A DNA stretch of 64,000 bases from UMGS172 sp045637775 (GTDB lineage Bacteria > Bacillota > Clostridia > Oscillospirales > Acutalibacteraceae). The translations under genes and the position numbers were made by a program. The stretch lies in assembly GCA_045637775.1 (NCBI GenBank), contig JAZUAC010000014.1, positions 1 to 64,000 on the forward strand, written 5' to 3'. This document shows positions 7,576-17,220 of this stretch, piece by piece (position 1 is the first letter of the stretch; every line of letters begins with the position of its first letter). Below the pieces are notes generated by a model. It saw only the letters and a program-made list of their open reading frames with translations. It had not been told where the DNA came from and made no database searches.

Positions 7576-9381
7576 TTACTCGTCTAACTTGAGCACCGCC
7601 ATGAAGGCCTCCTGCGGTACTTCGACCGAGCCTAACTGACGCATACGCTTTTTACCTTCCTTCTGTTTTTCAAGAAGCTTTTTCTTACGGGTGATGTCAC
7701 CGCCGTAGCACTTGGCAAGAACGTCTTTTCTCATTGCCTTGACCGTTTCACGGGCAATAACCTTACCGCCAATTGCAACCTGAATCGGCACCTCGAACAA
7801 CTGACGAGGTATATAATCCTTCAGCTTTTCGGCAATTCGGCGTGCTCTTGTATAAGCGTTGTCAGCATGGACAATGAACGACAATGCATCGACCACCTCG
7901 CCCGCAAGCAAAATATCAAGCTTGACCAATTTAGAAGGTTGATAGTCCTTTATCTCATAGTCGTAGCTTGCATATCCGCGGGTTCTGGATTTAAGCGCAT
8001 CGAAAAAGTCGTAAACAATTTCACCCACAGGCAGGATATAATGCATATCAACGCGGTCACCGATATAATTCATACCGATATACTCGCCGCGACGCTCCTG
8101 ACAAAGCCCCATTATAGCACCGACATATTCACTCGGGCTGTAAATGTTGACATCGGCAACCGGCTCCAAAGCGGTGGTAATAATGGCAGGGTCGGGATAA
8201 TTTGTGGGGTTTGAAACCGTGATGGTCTCACCCGTTGAAAGCTCAAACTTGTACTCAACACTCGGTGCGGTGGTAACAAGGTCGAGGTTATACTCTGTTT
8301 CCAAGCGTTCCTGGATAATCTCCATGTGCAACAGTCCCAAGAATCCGCAACGGAAACCGAAGCCCAAAGCACCCGAGGTCTCGGCCTCAAAAAGCAAGGA
8401 AGCATCGTTCAACTGCAGTTTTTCCAAAGCCTCGCGAAGGTCGGTGTAATGGGCACCGTCAGCAGGATAAATACCGCAGAAAACAACGGGATTAACCTTG
8501 CGGTAACCCTCCAAAGGCTCGGCGGCAGGGTTTTCGGCATCGGTCATGGTGTCACCAACGCGGGCATCGGCAACATTTTTAATGGCGGCGGCAATATAGC
8601 CAACCTCACCTGCTTTGAGAACATCGCAAGGGGTCATAATATTGGCACGCTTTCTGCCAACCTCAACAACCTGGAACTCGGCACCCGTTGCCATCATTCT
8701 TATGGTTTGTCCCGGACGAACCTCACCCTCTACAACACGGAAATAAACGATAACACCCTTGTAAGAGTCATAATAAGAATCGAAAATCAATGCCTTTAAG
8801 GGCTTTTCGGAGTCACCCGTGGGCGCAGGAATAAGCTTTACGATTTTTTCAAGAACCTCGGGAATATTGATGTCGTTTTTTGCCGAAATAAGAGGAGCCT
8901 CCGAGCCGTCGATACCGATAACATCCTCAATATCGTGGCGAACACGCTCAGGGTCGGCACTCGGCAGGTCGATCTTATTGATAACCGGCAAAAGCTCAAG
9001 ACCGTGGTCAACCGCCAAGTAGGTGTTGGCCAAGGTCTGTGCCTCGATACCCTGCGAAGCATCAACAATGAGAATTGCACCTTCACAAGCGGCCAAAGAC
9101 CTCGACACCTCATAGTTAAAGTCAACATGACCGGGGGTGTCGATAAGATTGAACTCGTATTCCAAGCCGTCCTCAGCCTCGTAATAAAGGGTTACGGCGT
9201 GCGATTTTATGGTTATTCCGCGTTCACGCTCAAGATCCATGCTATCAAGCAACTGATCCTCCATGTCACGCTCCGAAACTGTCTTGGTGTGCTCCAAAAG
9301 GCGATCGGCAAGGGTGGATTTTCCGTGGTCGATATGAGCGATGATGCAGAAATTTCTGATTCTTTCTTGTGGTATTGACAT
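7576..9381 (-). CDS. lepA: Elongation factor 4 (LepA)
   Basis: A 601-residue ribosomal GTPase that back-translocates or rescues stalled ribosomes. GTPase motifs are all present: AHIDHGKST (G1), RGITI (G2), DTPGHVDF (G3), NKIDLP (G4) and SAK (G5). The C-terminal LepA-specific domain is complete, with GGKVIARETVKAMRKDV, CYGGDITRKKKLLEKQK and MRQLGSVEVPQEAF. Length is normal. The ATG at 9381 follows AAGGAGT; the longer frame to 9399 is less likely. It is monocistronic with its own promoter and terminator, divergent from trkA. Confidence 0.98.
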   Translation of the reverse strand: MSIPQERIRNFCIIAHIDHGKSTLADRLLEHTKTVSERDMEDQLLDSMDLERERGITIKSHAVTLYYEAEDGLEYEFNLIDTPGHVDFNYEVSRSLAACEGAILIVDASQGIEAQTLANTYLAVDHGLELLPVINKIDLPSADPERVRHDIEDVIGIDGSEAPLISAKNDINIPEVLEKIVKLIPAPTGDSEKPLKALIFDSYYDSYKGVIVYFRVVEGEVRPGQTIRMMATGAEFQVVEVGRKRANIMTPCDVLKAGEVGYIAAAIKNVADARVGDTMTDAENPAAEPLEGYRKVNPVVFCGIYPADGAHYTDLREALEKLQLNDASLLFEAETSGALGFGFRCGFLGLLHMEIIQERLETEYNLDLVTTAPSVEYKFELSTGETITVSNPTNYPDPAIITTALEPVADVNIYSPSEYVGAIMGLCQERRGEYIGMNYIGDRVDMHYILPVGEIVYDFFDALKSRTRGYASYDYEIKDYQPSKLVKLDILLAGEVVDALSFIVHADNAYTRARRIAEKLKDYIPRQLFEVPIQVAIGGKVIARETVKAMRKDVLAKCYGGDITRKKKLLEKQKEGKKRMRQLGSVEVPQEAFMAVLKLDE

Positions 9382-9422
9382 TGTTACTCCTTGTTTCACA
9401 AAAAAATTTACATATTTAGTTT

Positions 9423-9451
9423 ATTCTATCACATTTTCATCCCTTTGGCAA
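9423..9451 (-). promoter_or_regulatory. Promoter of lepA
   Basis: Minus strand: TTGCCA (9451-9446), 17 bp, TAGAAT (9428-9423), about 40 bp before the lepA start. Confidence 0.7.
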
Positions 9452-9499
9452 GAGATATAAAAATAAAAATGAAGCAGATAAAATTATCAGAAAATAATG

Positions 9500-9528
9500 T
9501 TGATAATTTGGGGGGATTATTGTAAAAT
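9500..9528 (+). promoter_or_regulatory. Promoter of trkA-trkH
   Basis: TTGATA (9500-9505), 17 bp, TAAAAT (9523-9528), 34 bp before the trkA start. Confidence 0.7.
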
Positions 9529-9562
9529 TATAAAGAATGAAAAAACTTACAGAGGTAGATTT

Positions 9563-10921
9563 ATGAAAATTATTCTGGTAGGTTGCGGCACCATTGGTGC
9601 AACCATTATTTCAAGCCTTGTTTCGGAAGGTCACGACATTGTTGCTATCGATAACGACGCCGCGTTTTTGAACGAAATAACCAACGTTTACGATGTTATG
9701 GGTCTTTGCGGAAACGGTGCCGACTCGGATATATTGGATGAGGCAGGCGCCAAGGATGCCGACCTTTTTGTTGCCGTAACAGGCTCGGACGAGCTTAACA
9801 TGCTGGCCTGCTTCTTGGCGCGCAAAATGGGCGCAAAGCACACTATGGCACGTGTGAGAAACCCCGAATACAACGACAAAAGCCTCAACTTTATGAAGGA
9901 TAATTTGGAGCTTTCGATGTGTATTAACCCCGAGCTTTTGACAGCACGTGAGCTTTATAAAATACTCAAATTCCCGTCGGCGGTAAAAATCGAAAGCTTT
10001 TCGAGAGGCAATCTTGAAATGCTTGAGTTCCGTTTAAAGCCTGACTCGGTTTTGGACGGCGTTAGCCTTATGGAAATGCGTCAGAAATACAAGGCAAAGG
10101 TGCTTGTATGCTATGTCCGACGCGGTGATGATGTGTTTATCCCCAACGGTATGTTCCAGCTTAAAAGTGGCGATTGGGTGGGTGTTACCGCCTCGCCGAG
10201 TGAGCTTTCCAAGCTGTTTAAAAGCCTTGGCGTTTACCAAAAGCAGGCTAAAAACGTCATGCTCTTGGGCGGTAGCCGCACTGCGCGCTATCTTGCCGAT
10301 ATGCTTATTGAATCGGGCGGTTCGGTCAAGATCGTTGAACGCAACCGCGAGCTTTGTGAGCGCTTGAGTGAGGCTTTACCCAAAGCCGTTATCATAAACG
10401 GTGACGGTGCTGAGCAGGAGCTTTTGCTCGAGGAGGGCATAAAATCGCTGGACGCCTTTGTTTCGCTGACCAATATGGACGAGGCCAACATTCTTTTGTC
10501 GATTTTTGCCTCTAATAACAATGTTCCTAAGGTCATTGCCAAGGTTGACCGTGATGAACGTTCAAGAATGGCGGAAAATTTAGGGGTGGACAGTGTTGTT
10601 TCGCCCAAAAAGATGATTGCCGATGTGCTTGTTTCGTATGCCCGTGCACTTGAAAATTCAATGGGCAGTAATGTTGAGACACTTTACAAAATTGCCGACG
10701 GCAAGGCCGAGGCACTTGAATTTAACGTAAAGCCCGATTCAAAGGTTATCGGTATTCCGCTTAAAGACCTTGAAAGCAAAAAAGGTGTGCTTATTGCGGG
10801 AATTATCCGCGGCGACCACACCGTTATCCCCGCAGGTAACGATATGATACTTCCGGGTGACAGCGTTGTTGTCGTTTCATCAGAGCACCGTTTTGGCGAC
10901 CTTGACGACATTTTGAAGTAG
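9563..10921 (+). CDS. trkA: Trk potassium uptake regulator TrkA
   Basis: A 452-residue cytoplasmic subunit that gates the TrkH potassium channel in response to bound nucleotides. Two RCK_N domains are visible (GCGTIGATI near residue 7 and GGSRTARYLADML near 235), each followed by an RCK_C half. This double arrangement is the full-length TrkA form, unlike the shorter KtrA-like pair elsewhere in the window. The ATG at 9563 is preceded by AGAGGT. The trkH start lies eight bases past its stop, so the two are one operon. Confidence 0.95.
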   Translation: MKIILVGCGTIGATIISSLVSEGHDIVAIDNDAAFLNEITNVYDVMGLCGNGADSDILDEAGAKDADLFVAVTGSDELNMLACFLARKMGAKHTMARVRNPEYNDKSLNFMKDNLELSMCINPELLTARELYKILKFPSAVKIESFSRGNLEMLEFRLKPDSVLDGVSLMEMRQKYKAKVLVCYVRRGDDVFIPNGMFQLKSGDWVGVTASPSELSKLFKSLGVYQKQAKNVMLLGGSRTARYLADMLIESGGSVKIVERNRELCERLSEALPKAVIINGDGAEQELLLEEGIKSLDAFVSLTNMDEANILLSIFASNNNVPKVIAKVDRDERSRMAENLGVDSVVSPKKMIADVLVSYARALENSMGSNVETLYKIADGKAEALEFNVKPDSKVIGIPLKDLESKKGVLIAGIIRGDHTVIPAGNDMILPGDSVVVVSSEHRFGDLDDILK

Positions 10922-10929
10922 GGCTTAAT

Positions 10930-12384
10930 ATGAATAAAAAGTTTGTTTTTTATATGCTCGGTCGGATTCTGACTATTGAATCCGCTTTGATGCTACTCCC
11001 GTTTATTGTGGGTCTTATCTATGGTGAAAACTCGACATGGTGGCTGCTTGCTGCCGCAGGTATGACCCTTTTGTCAGGCTTGGGACTGCAGTTTATATTC
11101 AAAAAATGTGACAAAACGCTTTTTGCCCGTGAGGGGTTTGCTATTGTTGCTTTATCGTGGATAGGCATTTCGCTTTTCGGTGCTTTGCCGTTTTATTTAA
11201 GCGGTGAGATTCCCTCTTATACCAACGCTTTTTTTGAAACGGTCAGCGGATTTACCACAACGGGCGCTTCTATCCTCAACGACGTAGAGGCTTTGAGTAA
11301 CTGTATGCTGTTTTGGCGAAGCTTTACCCATTGGATAGGCGGTATGGGAATACTTGTGTTTATCATGGCCATTACGCCCACCGAATCGGGTCGAAATGTT
11401 CACATCATGCGTGCCGAAATGCCGGGACCTATTGTGGGTAAGGTTGCCCCGAGGGTTAAAGACACCGCCAAGATACTCTACCTTGTTTACATTGCCATGA
11501 CGGTTATTATGACCGTGATCCTTTGGTGTGGCGACATGAACCTTTTTGAAAGTCTGCTTCACTCGTTTGGCACGGCTGGTACAGGTGGTTTTGGCATAAA
11601 GGGTGATAGCTTGACCGGTTACAGTGCATATAGTCAATGGGTCATTACCGTGTTTATGCTCTTGTTTGGTATCAACTTTAACCTCTATTGCCTCATACTT
11701 TTAAAGCGCATTAAATCAGCATTGAAATCAAGTGAGCTTTGGTGCTATATCGGTGTTATTGCCATAAGCGTTGCCGTGATTACCATAAATATTGTCAATG
11801 TCATGGGCAATGTGTATGGTACATTTTCAGACACGGTGCGTCATTCGGCATTTCAGGTGGTGTCGATTATAACCACAACGGGTTACTCCTCGGTCGACTT
11901 CAATCTATGGCCCGATTTTTCCAAAATGATACTCGTATTGCTCATGTTTTTGGGTGGATGTGCGGGCTCAACCGCAGGCGGTTTAAAGGTTTCGCGTGTT
12001 ATGATGCTCTTCAAGGGTGTCAGACGCGACCTGAAACACATGATACACCCAAGGTCGGTAAACTCGGTGAGGTTTGAGGGCAAAACGCTTGAAAAATCAA
12101 CGCTCTACTCGGTCAATAGCTACATTGTCATTTACGTAATAATATTTTTTGCTATCATGCTGCTTTTGTCGCTTGAGCCATTTGGATTTGAAACGTCGTT
12201 TACCGCCGTTGCTGCCTGCTTTAACAACATAGGTCCGGGACTCGGAGAAGTTGGTCCGATGGGTAATTTTGATATATTCTCACTCGGTTCAAAGTGGCTT
12301 TTGTCCTTTGCCATGTTGCTTGGCCGACTTGAGATTTTCCCCTTGCTTTTGACCTTCTCACCCTCAACCTGGGCGAGGAAGTAA
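10930..12384 (+). CDS. trkH: Trk potassium transporter TrkH
   Basis: A 484-residue integral membrane protein of the Trk/Ktr superfamily. All four pore-loop filters are visible in order: TTTGAS, TAGTGGFG, TTTGYSS and NNIGPGLG. Many hydrophobic helices separate them. The start is an ATG just after the trkA stop with only a weak ribosome site, so translation is probably coupled to trkA. The C-terminus (MLLGRLEIFPLLLTF) is typical of complete TrkH proteins. Together with TrkA it imports potassium driven by ion gradients. Confidence 0.96.
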   Translation: MNKKFVFYMLGRILTIESALMLLPFIVGLIYGENSTWWLLAAAGMTLLSGLGLQFIFKKCDKTLFAREGFAIVALSWIGISLFGALPFYLSGEIPSYTNAFFETVSGFTTTGASILNDVEALSNCMLFWRSFTHWIGGMGILVFIMAITPTESGRNVHIMRAEMPGPIVGKVAPRVKDTAKILYLVYIAMTVIMTVILWCGDMNLFESLLHSFGTAGTGGFGIKGDSLTGYSAYSQWVITVFMLLFGINFNLYCLILLKRIKSALKSSELWCYIGVIAISVAVITINIVNVMGNVYGTFSDTVRHSAFQVVSIITTTGYSSVDFNLWPDFSKMILVLLMFLGGCAGSTAGGLKVSRVMMLFKGVRRDLKHMIHPRSVNSVRFEGKTLEKSTLYSVNSYIVIYVIIFFAIMLLLSLEPFGFETSFTAVAACFNNIGPGLGEVGPMGNFDIFSLGSKWLLSFAMLLGRLEIFPLLLTFSPSTWARK

Positions 12385-12468
12385 CCAAATCGCTATCGCG
12401 GTTTCCCTTCACCTTAAATGGAAGGCTTTGAAAACGTTAGCTTATTGTTTAACAATAAAACCTAAACA

Positions 12469-12511
12469 CACAACCCCAAGCACCTTTTGGTGTTTGGGGT
12501 TGGTTTTTTTG
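12469..12511 (+). terminator. Terminator of trkAH
   Basis: A stem CAACCCCAAgCACC/GGTGtTTGGGGTTG with a TTTT loop is followed by seven Ts. A near-palindromic TTATTGTTTAACAATAA lies just before it (12442-12458). Confidence 0.85.
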
Positions 12512-12534
12512 TAAATATTTTGTTGCAGAGTTGG

Positions 12535-12744
12535 TCATTCTTTGGTTTCGGGTTGGTCTGCATTTTCGACCGATGGTTGTTCCTGCTCGATAGGTTGCAA
12601 CAAATTACCGTCGGCATCTTTGGACTTTTTAGCCTCACGCCATTGGTCGATTTTTTTGGCAAGCTTGGGCGTGATAAGACAAAGTCCGACAATTATCGCC
12701 ATGAAAAACAGCCATGTCACGGCATACTCAACATATTTTACCAT
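12535..12744 (-). CDS. Small single-pass membrane protein
   Basis: A 69-residue protein with one hydrophobic segment (residues about 8-28, WLFFMAIIVGLCLITP) followed by a basic patch and an acidic, Glu/Gln-rich tail. The ribosome site AAGGTGAC overlaps the htpG stop codon and the ATG lies nine bases past that stop, so translation is coupled to htpG. I do not recognise a family. A membrane-tethered accessory of the chaperone or simple operon passenger are both possible. Confidence 0.7.
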   Translation of the reverse strand: MVKYVEYAVTWLFFMAIIVGLCLITPKLAKKIDQWREAKKSKDADGNLLQPIEQEQPSVENADQPETKE

Positions 12745-12753
12745 GTTGTCACC

Positions 12754-14655
12754 TTATTTTAAAAATTCGCAAACGGTGTCGCAGAAGTCAACTGCGTTAT
12801 CGACGGGCAAACCGGCAATAAGTCTTGCCGAAGTGTGCAACACGCGGGCGATTTTTTCGGCCTTTACGGTTTCACCCTTCTCAAAGGCATCCTTCAAGGT
12901 TGCAAAAACGGGATGCTCGGGGTTAAGCTCAAGCACCTTTTCAGCTTTAGGCTTATGCTCGTCACCCGGCATCATGGCGAAATATTTTTCCATTTCGAGG
13001 GTGACGGGACCCGTGGTTGAAAGGAAAACGGGCTTGGTTTTCAGCTTATCGGACACAACGCAGGAAGCAAGCTCATCGCCCACTGCGGTTTTGACAAACT
13101 CACAAAGCTCTTTGTTTTGGGTTTTGATTTCCTCGGACTTTTTCTTCTCGTCCTCGGAAAGCAACCCTGCATCCTCGGCGTCGACCGATTTTAGCTCCTT
13201 ATCCTCGAATTTAGCAATGCCTGCCATTACGAACTCGTCAACATCGTCGGTGAGGTAAAGCATTTCGTAGCCCTTTTCACGACAAAGCTCGGTTTGGGGC
13301 AACGATGCTATTTTTTCAACCGAATCACCCACGGCATAGTAGATATACTGCTGACCTTCCTTCATGCGGGCAACATAGTCCTTCAAGGTGGTCAGCTTGT
13401 CGGAATCGGAGGAATGGAACACTAAAAGGTCCATAACAGCATCCTTGTGGAATCCATAGTCACTCACAACGCCGTATTTTACCTGAATACCGAAATTACG
13501 CCAGAAGTCGGCATACTTGTCAAGGTCGTTTTGTTGCATTTTCAAAAGCTCGGACTTGATCTTTTTCTCGATATTGCCGGCAATGACCTTCAACTGACGG
13601 TCGTTCTGCAAAAGCTCACGCGAAATGTTCAAGGATAAATCCTCGGTGTCGACAACACCCTTGACAAAACGGAAATGGTCGGGCAACAACTGTTCGCATT
13701 TGTCCATGATAAGCACACCCGAGGAATACAACTGCAAGCCCTTTTCAAAGTCCTTGGTGAAGTAGCCATAAGGCACCTTGGAGGGCACAAAAAGCATTGC
13801 CTTGTAGGAAACAAGACCGTCGGCATTGACACGGATTGTCAGTGCAGGGTCATTGAAATCCATGAATTTTTCCTTGTAATATGCGGCACATTCCTCATCT
13901 GAAACCTCGGACTTAGACCTTTGCCAAATGGGAACCATGCTATTTAAGGTTTCGACCTCGCGAATCTTTTCATACTTGGCTTCCTCGCCTTCGGCGGCGA
14001 CATTTTTGGTCTTTTCGGTCTCCATCTTAATGGGGTAACGGATGTAATCGGAATAGCGGGAAATGAGCTCGGTTATGGTGTATTGCTCCAAATACTGTGA
14101 GTATTTTTCCTCGTCGGAATCGTCCTTAATGTGCATGATAATGTCGGTACCCACGGTGTCCTTTGCACATTCCTCAACCGTGTAGCCGTCGCAACCCTCA
14201 CTCGTCCACTTAAAGGCTATATCGCTGTCATACTTGCGGGTGATAACGGTGACCTTATCGGCAACCATGAACGCAGAGTAAAAACCGACACCAAACTGAC
14301 CGATAATATCGGCGCCATCGGAATTTTCGCTCTCAGAAAGCTCCTTTTTGAAAGCCAACGAACCGCTTTTTGCGATGGTGCCAAGGTTTTCCTCAAGCTC
14401 TTTTTCGCTCATGCCAACACCGTTATCCGAAACGGTGAGTGTGCGATTTTGCTTGTCAACGGTGATAAAAATGCCCAACTCGGCACTATTTTCACGAACC
14501 GAAGCGTTGGTCAGCGAAATGTAGTGAAGCTTGTCCACGGCATCGCTTGCGTTGGAGATTATTTCACGAAGGAAAATATCCTTGTTTGTGTAAATTGAAT
14601 TGATCATGAGATCGAGCAGTCGTTTTGACTCTGCTTTAAAACTTTTCTTTCTCAT
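12754..14655 (-). CDS. htpG: Molecular chaperone HtpG (Hsp90)
   Basis: A 633-residue cytoplasmic ATP-driven chaperone. The GHKL ATPase domain shows IFLREIISNASDA, DNGVGM, GQFGVGFYSAFMVAD and, further on, RYSDYIRYPI. The middle domain has GVVDTEDLSLNISRE, which carries the catalytic Arg loop, and a normal dimerisation domain closes the protein. The start at 14655 has AAGAGG at good spacing. It follows the U32 gene by 26 bases on the same strand, probably in one transcript. Confidence 0.98.
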   Translation of the reverse strand: MRKKSFKAESKRLLDLMINSIYTNKDIFLREIISNASDAVDKLHYISLTNASVRENSAELGIFITVDKQNRTLTVSDNGVGMSEKELEENLGTIAKSGSLAFKKELSESENSDGADIIGQFGVGFYSAFMVADKVTVITRKYDSDIAFKWTSEGCDGYTVEECAKDTVGTDIIMHIKDDSDEEKYSQYLEQYTITELISRYSDYIRYPIKMETEKTKNVAAEGEEAKYEKIREVETLNSMVPIWQRSKSEVSDEECAAYYKEKFMDFNDPALTIRVNADGLVSYKAMLFVPSKVPYGYFTKDFEKGLQLYSSGVLIMDKCEQLLPDHFRFVKGVVDTEDLSLNISRELLQNDRQLKVIAGNIEKKIKSELLKMQQNDLDKYADFWRNFGIQVKYGVVSDYGFHKDAVMDLLVFHSSDSDKLTTLKDYVARMKEGQQYIYYAVGDSVEKIASLPQTELCREKGYEMLYLTDDVDEFVMAGIAKFEDKELKSVDAEDAGLLSEDEKKKSEEIKTQNKELCEFVKTAVGDELASCVVSDKLKTKPVFLSTTGPVTLEMEKYFAMMPGDEHKPKAEKVLELNPEHPVFATLKDAFEKGETVKAEKIARVLHTSARLIAGLPVDNAVDFCDTVCEFLK

Positions 14656-14681
14656 TTTTATACCTCTTTTGCTGATTGAAA

Positions 14682-16748
14682 TTAAAATACCTCGCGGTAG
14701 TAAAGTCCTCTTGTAAACTCTGTGTCGGGATTGGCGGATTGCTTTGAGGCGGTCAAAATCTCACCACAGCGTTCCTTTGATTCGTCGGTAAAATAAAGCA
14801 CCTCGAAATCTATATTTTTGAGTTCACCTTTTCGGTCAAACATCCAAACGGGACGGGAATTGAACATTTCGGAAAACTCGCCATTGCACATTATGGGGAA
14901 CGAAACACCCTTGCGGTCGACAATTTCGGACAAACCGTTGCATTTTGCACAACCCAAACCGTTTTTGTTGGGACAGTTGCGGAAAATCATCAACGGCAAA
15001 TTGCCGTAGGTGATTATTCCTGTCGGAATGTTGCCGCTTGAATGGGTTATATCGTTGACCGACATTTCAAACGAAAGAATTGTCGCTTTAGCACCCATAC
15101 CTTCAACCGCCGAAATGCTTTGAGAGTTGAAAACATTCATTCCAAAGCCTGCAACGGGTGTGAGTCCTGCCTCTTTAGCCAATGTAAATGCCGCCAAATT
15201 GTTGCAAACCGCGGCCTTTACACCGTTTTGTTTGGCCGATTGCAGTTGCTCCTTAACCCTGCTCGCAGAGTGGAGAACACCCCTTGGAATATCGGCAATT
15301 ATCTCGGCATTTTGGGGCAGATTGACCTTTGAAAAGTCGGTCGACACAGGTAAAATCACCGCCGAAACACCCGATAAATCACTCGGCATCTGGCTCACAT
15401 TTTTAAACCAAGCAACCGTCTTAATAGGCTTTGCTGTGGGAGTGACAAGGCTTGGTTCAAAGTCTTCAACCGTGTTACCTTCAGCACGGCATGAGTTATA
15501 AAAGGCTCTTTTTTCGGTTAAAATCTCAAAAGCCTTGCGACGCATTTCGGAAAGCTCGGCAGCACTTATCGACAAGCCATCTTGGACATCGCAATCGATT
15601 TTTTCAAAAAAGTAGGGTGTTCCGCCCGTTTTGTTGAGCTTGGATGCGATAAACTCGGCATCAACGGGTCGGTTTATGGCGGCTTGGGGTATAACGCCAT
15701 CAACCGTCACTCGATTTCCGTCGTTATCCTCTATAAGCATTTCCAACGGCTCACCCTCTAGAATTTTTACCGTTGCCGAAAGCTTGACTCTTTGGTACTC
15801 ACGGCGGTAAATTTCGTGGGCTTGGTTTATCATTTTGGCGGTCATTTGCACATCCTTTTCGGTGCGGATGCCAAACATATCCCGACCCAAATTGTTGGTA
15901 TAATATCCGTCGGTATGACCGCTTCTTGAGAAAATGCCCGACAAAAGCTCGAAGGTGTCTCTGGGTATTTCCCTGCCGTCGGCAGCATTTCGCACCGATG
16001 ATACGGCGGCGGCAACATACTCGGGTCGCTTCATTCGACCCTCTATTTTAAACGAGGTGACCCCCATTTCGGCCATTTCGGCAATATGGGGAATATAGCT
16101 CATGTCTTTAAGGCTTAAATCGCGACCTGTACCGTTTTTTACGACAAATTCAAGTCGGCAAGGTTGGGCACAAAGTCCGCGGTTTCCGCTTCGACCGCCC
16201 AAAACACTACTCAAATAGCATTGACCCGAAAGGCACATACACAATGCACCGTGAACAAACGCCTCGACCTCAAGCTCTAATCTTTTGGCCTCATCGCACA
16301 AGGATTTGAGGGCGGTTTTGTCCATTTCGCGGGCAACCACCACGCGGGAAAAGCCCATTTCCTTGAGAGGCTTCAAAGCCTCTTTACTGTGCACCGACAT
16401 TTGGGTTGAGGCGTGGATTGGCATATTGGGCAGATGCTTTTTCAAAAGCTTTATCAACCCCAAATCCTGCACGATGAGTGCATCGATTCCTGCCTCGGCC
16501 GCCTTTAAAGCGGTGTTTAGTGCCGATTGCATTTCATTGTCGGCTATAAGTGTATTAAGGGTCAGATAGGTTTTAACACCTCTGACCCTTGCAAACTCTG
16601 CGGCGTGCCGCATATCTTCGGTTGTAAAATTTTTGGCATTGCGCCTTGCGTTAAAGTCGCCCGCACCGAAATAAACGGCATCGGCACCCGAACGCACCGC
16701 GGCCTCAAAGCTGTCAAGACCGCCTGCGGGAGCTAAAACCTCTATCAT
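14682..16748 (-). CDS. U32 peptidase-family RNA-modification protein
   Basis: A 688-residue protein with the U32 N-terminal TIM barrel (LAPAGGLDSFEAAVRSGADAV) and the four-cysteine iron-sulfur set (CMCLSGQC and GLCAQPC), followed by a DUF3656-like C-terminal region. Relatives such as TrhP/RlhA hydroxylate RNA bases using prephenate-linked chemistry; older annotations call it collagenase-like protease. A second Cys group, CPNKNGLGCAKC, lies in the C-terminal part. The start overlaps the zapA stop as ATGA, so the two are translationally coupled, a common clostridial pairing. Confidence 0.9.
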   Translation of the reverse strand: MIEVLAPAGGLDSFEAAVRSGADAVYFGAGDFNARRNAKNFTTEDMRHAAEFARVRGVKTYLTLNTLIADNEMQSALNTALKAAEAGIDALIVQDLGLIKLLKKHLPNMPIHASTQMSVHSKEALKPLKEMGFSRVVVAREMDKTALKSLCDEAKRLELEVEAFVHGALCMCLSGQCYLSSVLGGRSGNRGLCAQPCRLEFVVKNGTGRDLSLKDMSYIPHIAEMAEMGVTSFKIEGRMKRPEYVAAAVSSVRNAADGREIPRDTFELLSGIFSRSGHTDGYYTNNLGRDMFGIRTEKDVQMTAKMINQAHEIYRREYQRVKLSATVKILEGEPLEMLIEDNDGNRVTVDGVIPQAAINRPVDAEFIASKLNKTGGTPYFFEKIDCDVQDGLSISAAELSEMRRKAFEILTEKRAFYNSCRAEGNTVEDFEPSLVTPTAKPIKTVAWFKNVSQMPSDLSGVSAVILPVSTDFSKVNLPQNAEIIADIPRGVLHSASRVKEQLQSAKQNGVKAAVCNNLAAFTLAKEAGLTPVAGFGMNVFNSQSISAVEGMGAKATILSFEMSVNDITHSSGNIPTGIITYGNLPLMIFRNCPNKNGLGCAKCNGLSEIVDRKGVSFPIMCNGEFSEMFNSRPVWMFDRKGELKNIDFEVLYFTDESKERCGEILTASKQSANPDTEFTRGLYYREVF

Positions 16749-17092
16749 AATGCGCTTTTGCCAAGTCTTAACTGACGGTTTTCACGATTAAGTCGCTCAA
16801 TCTCGCGACGAGCACCGTCAATCTCCATTCTCGCACAAGCCAACTCTTCCGAAACGCGCTTGAACTCGGCCTTGGCCTCTTCAGAAGCGGCGATTGCCTT
16901 TTTAGCATTATCGCAATACTCCAAAGCCGCAAGAATGGCCACCATTGCGGTTGAGAGATAAGGGTTGTTGCGAGCCAAGGTGTCAAGCTTTACATTCAAC
17001 TCGTCACCTATTTTGCGAACATAGGTCTCCTCATCCTCGGAAGAAATAATGTAGTCGATACCGCCAACGGTAATTCTTATCTTGTTTGCCAT
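16745..17092 (-). CDS. zapA: Cell division protein ZapA
   Basis: A 115-residue protein that bundles FtsZ filaments at the division site. The N-terminal ZapA fold (IRITVGGIDYII, then DELNVKLDTLAR) is followed by a helix AMVAILAALEYCDNA and a C-terminal coiled coil rich in Glu and Arg. I chose the ATG at 17092 because GAGGTG lies upstream and the fold starts immediately after. Its stop overlaps the start of the U32 gene. Confidence 0.9.
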   Translation of the reverse strand: MANKIRITVGGIDYIISSEDEETYVRKIGDELNVKLDTLARNNPYLSTAMVAILAALEYCDNAKKAIAASEEAKAEFKRVSEELACARMEIDGARREIERLNRENRQLRLGKSAL

Positions 17093-17220
17093 ATTACACC
17101 TCATACAACGATTTTTAATATCGTATAACTGTCCTAGTCTATTGTACACTATTCGGCAAAAATAATAAAGATGTTTTGTGAAATTTTTTGTAGAATTTTC
17201 AAAAATTTCGACATTTTTCT

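Noticed and set aside
12542..13258. A 238-codon Ser-rich frame over the end of htpG.
   Set aside because: Antisense to htpG and its coupled small gene; no start signals or recognisable domains.
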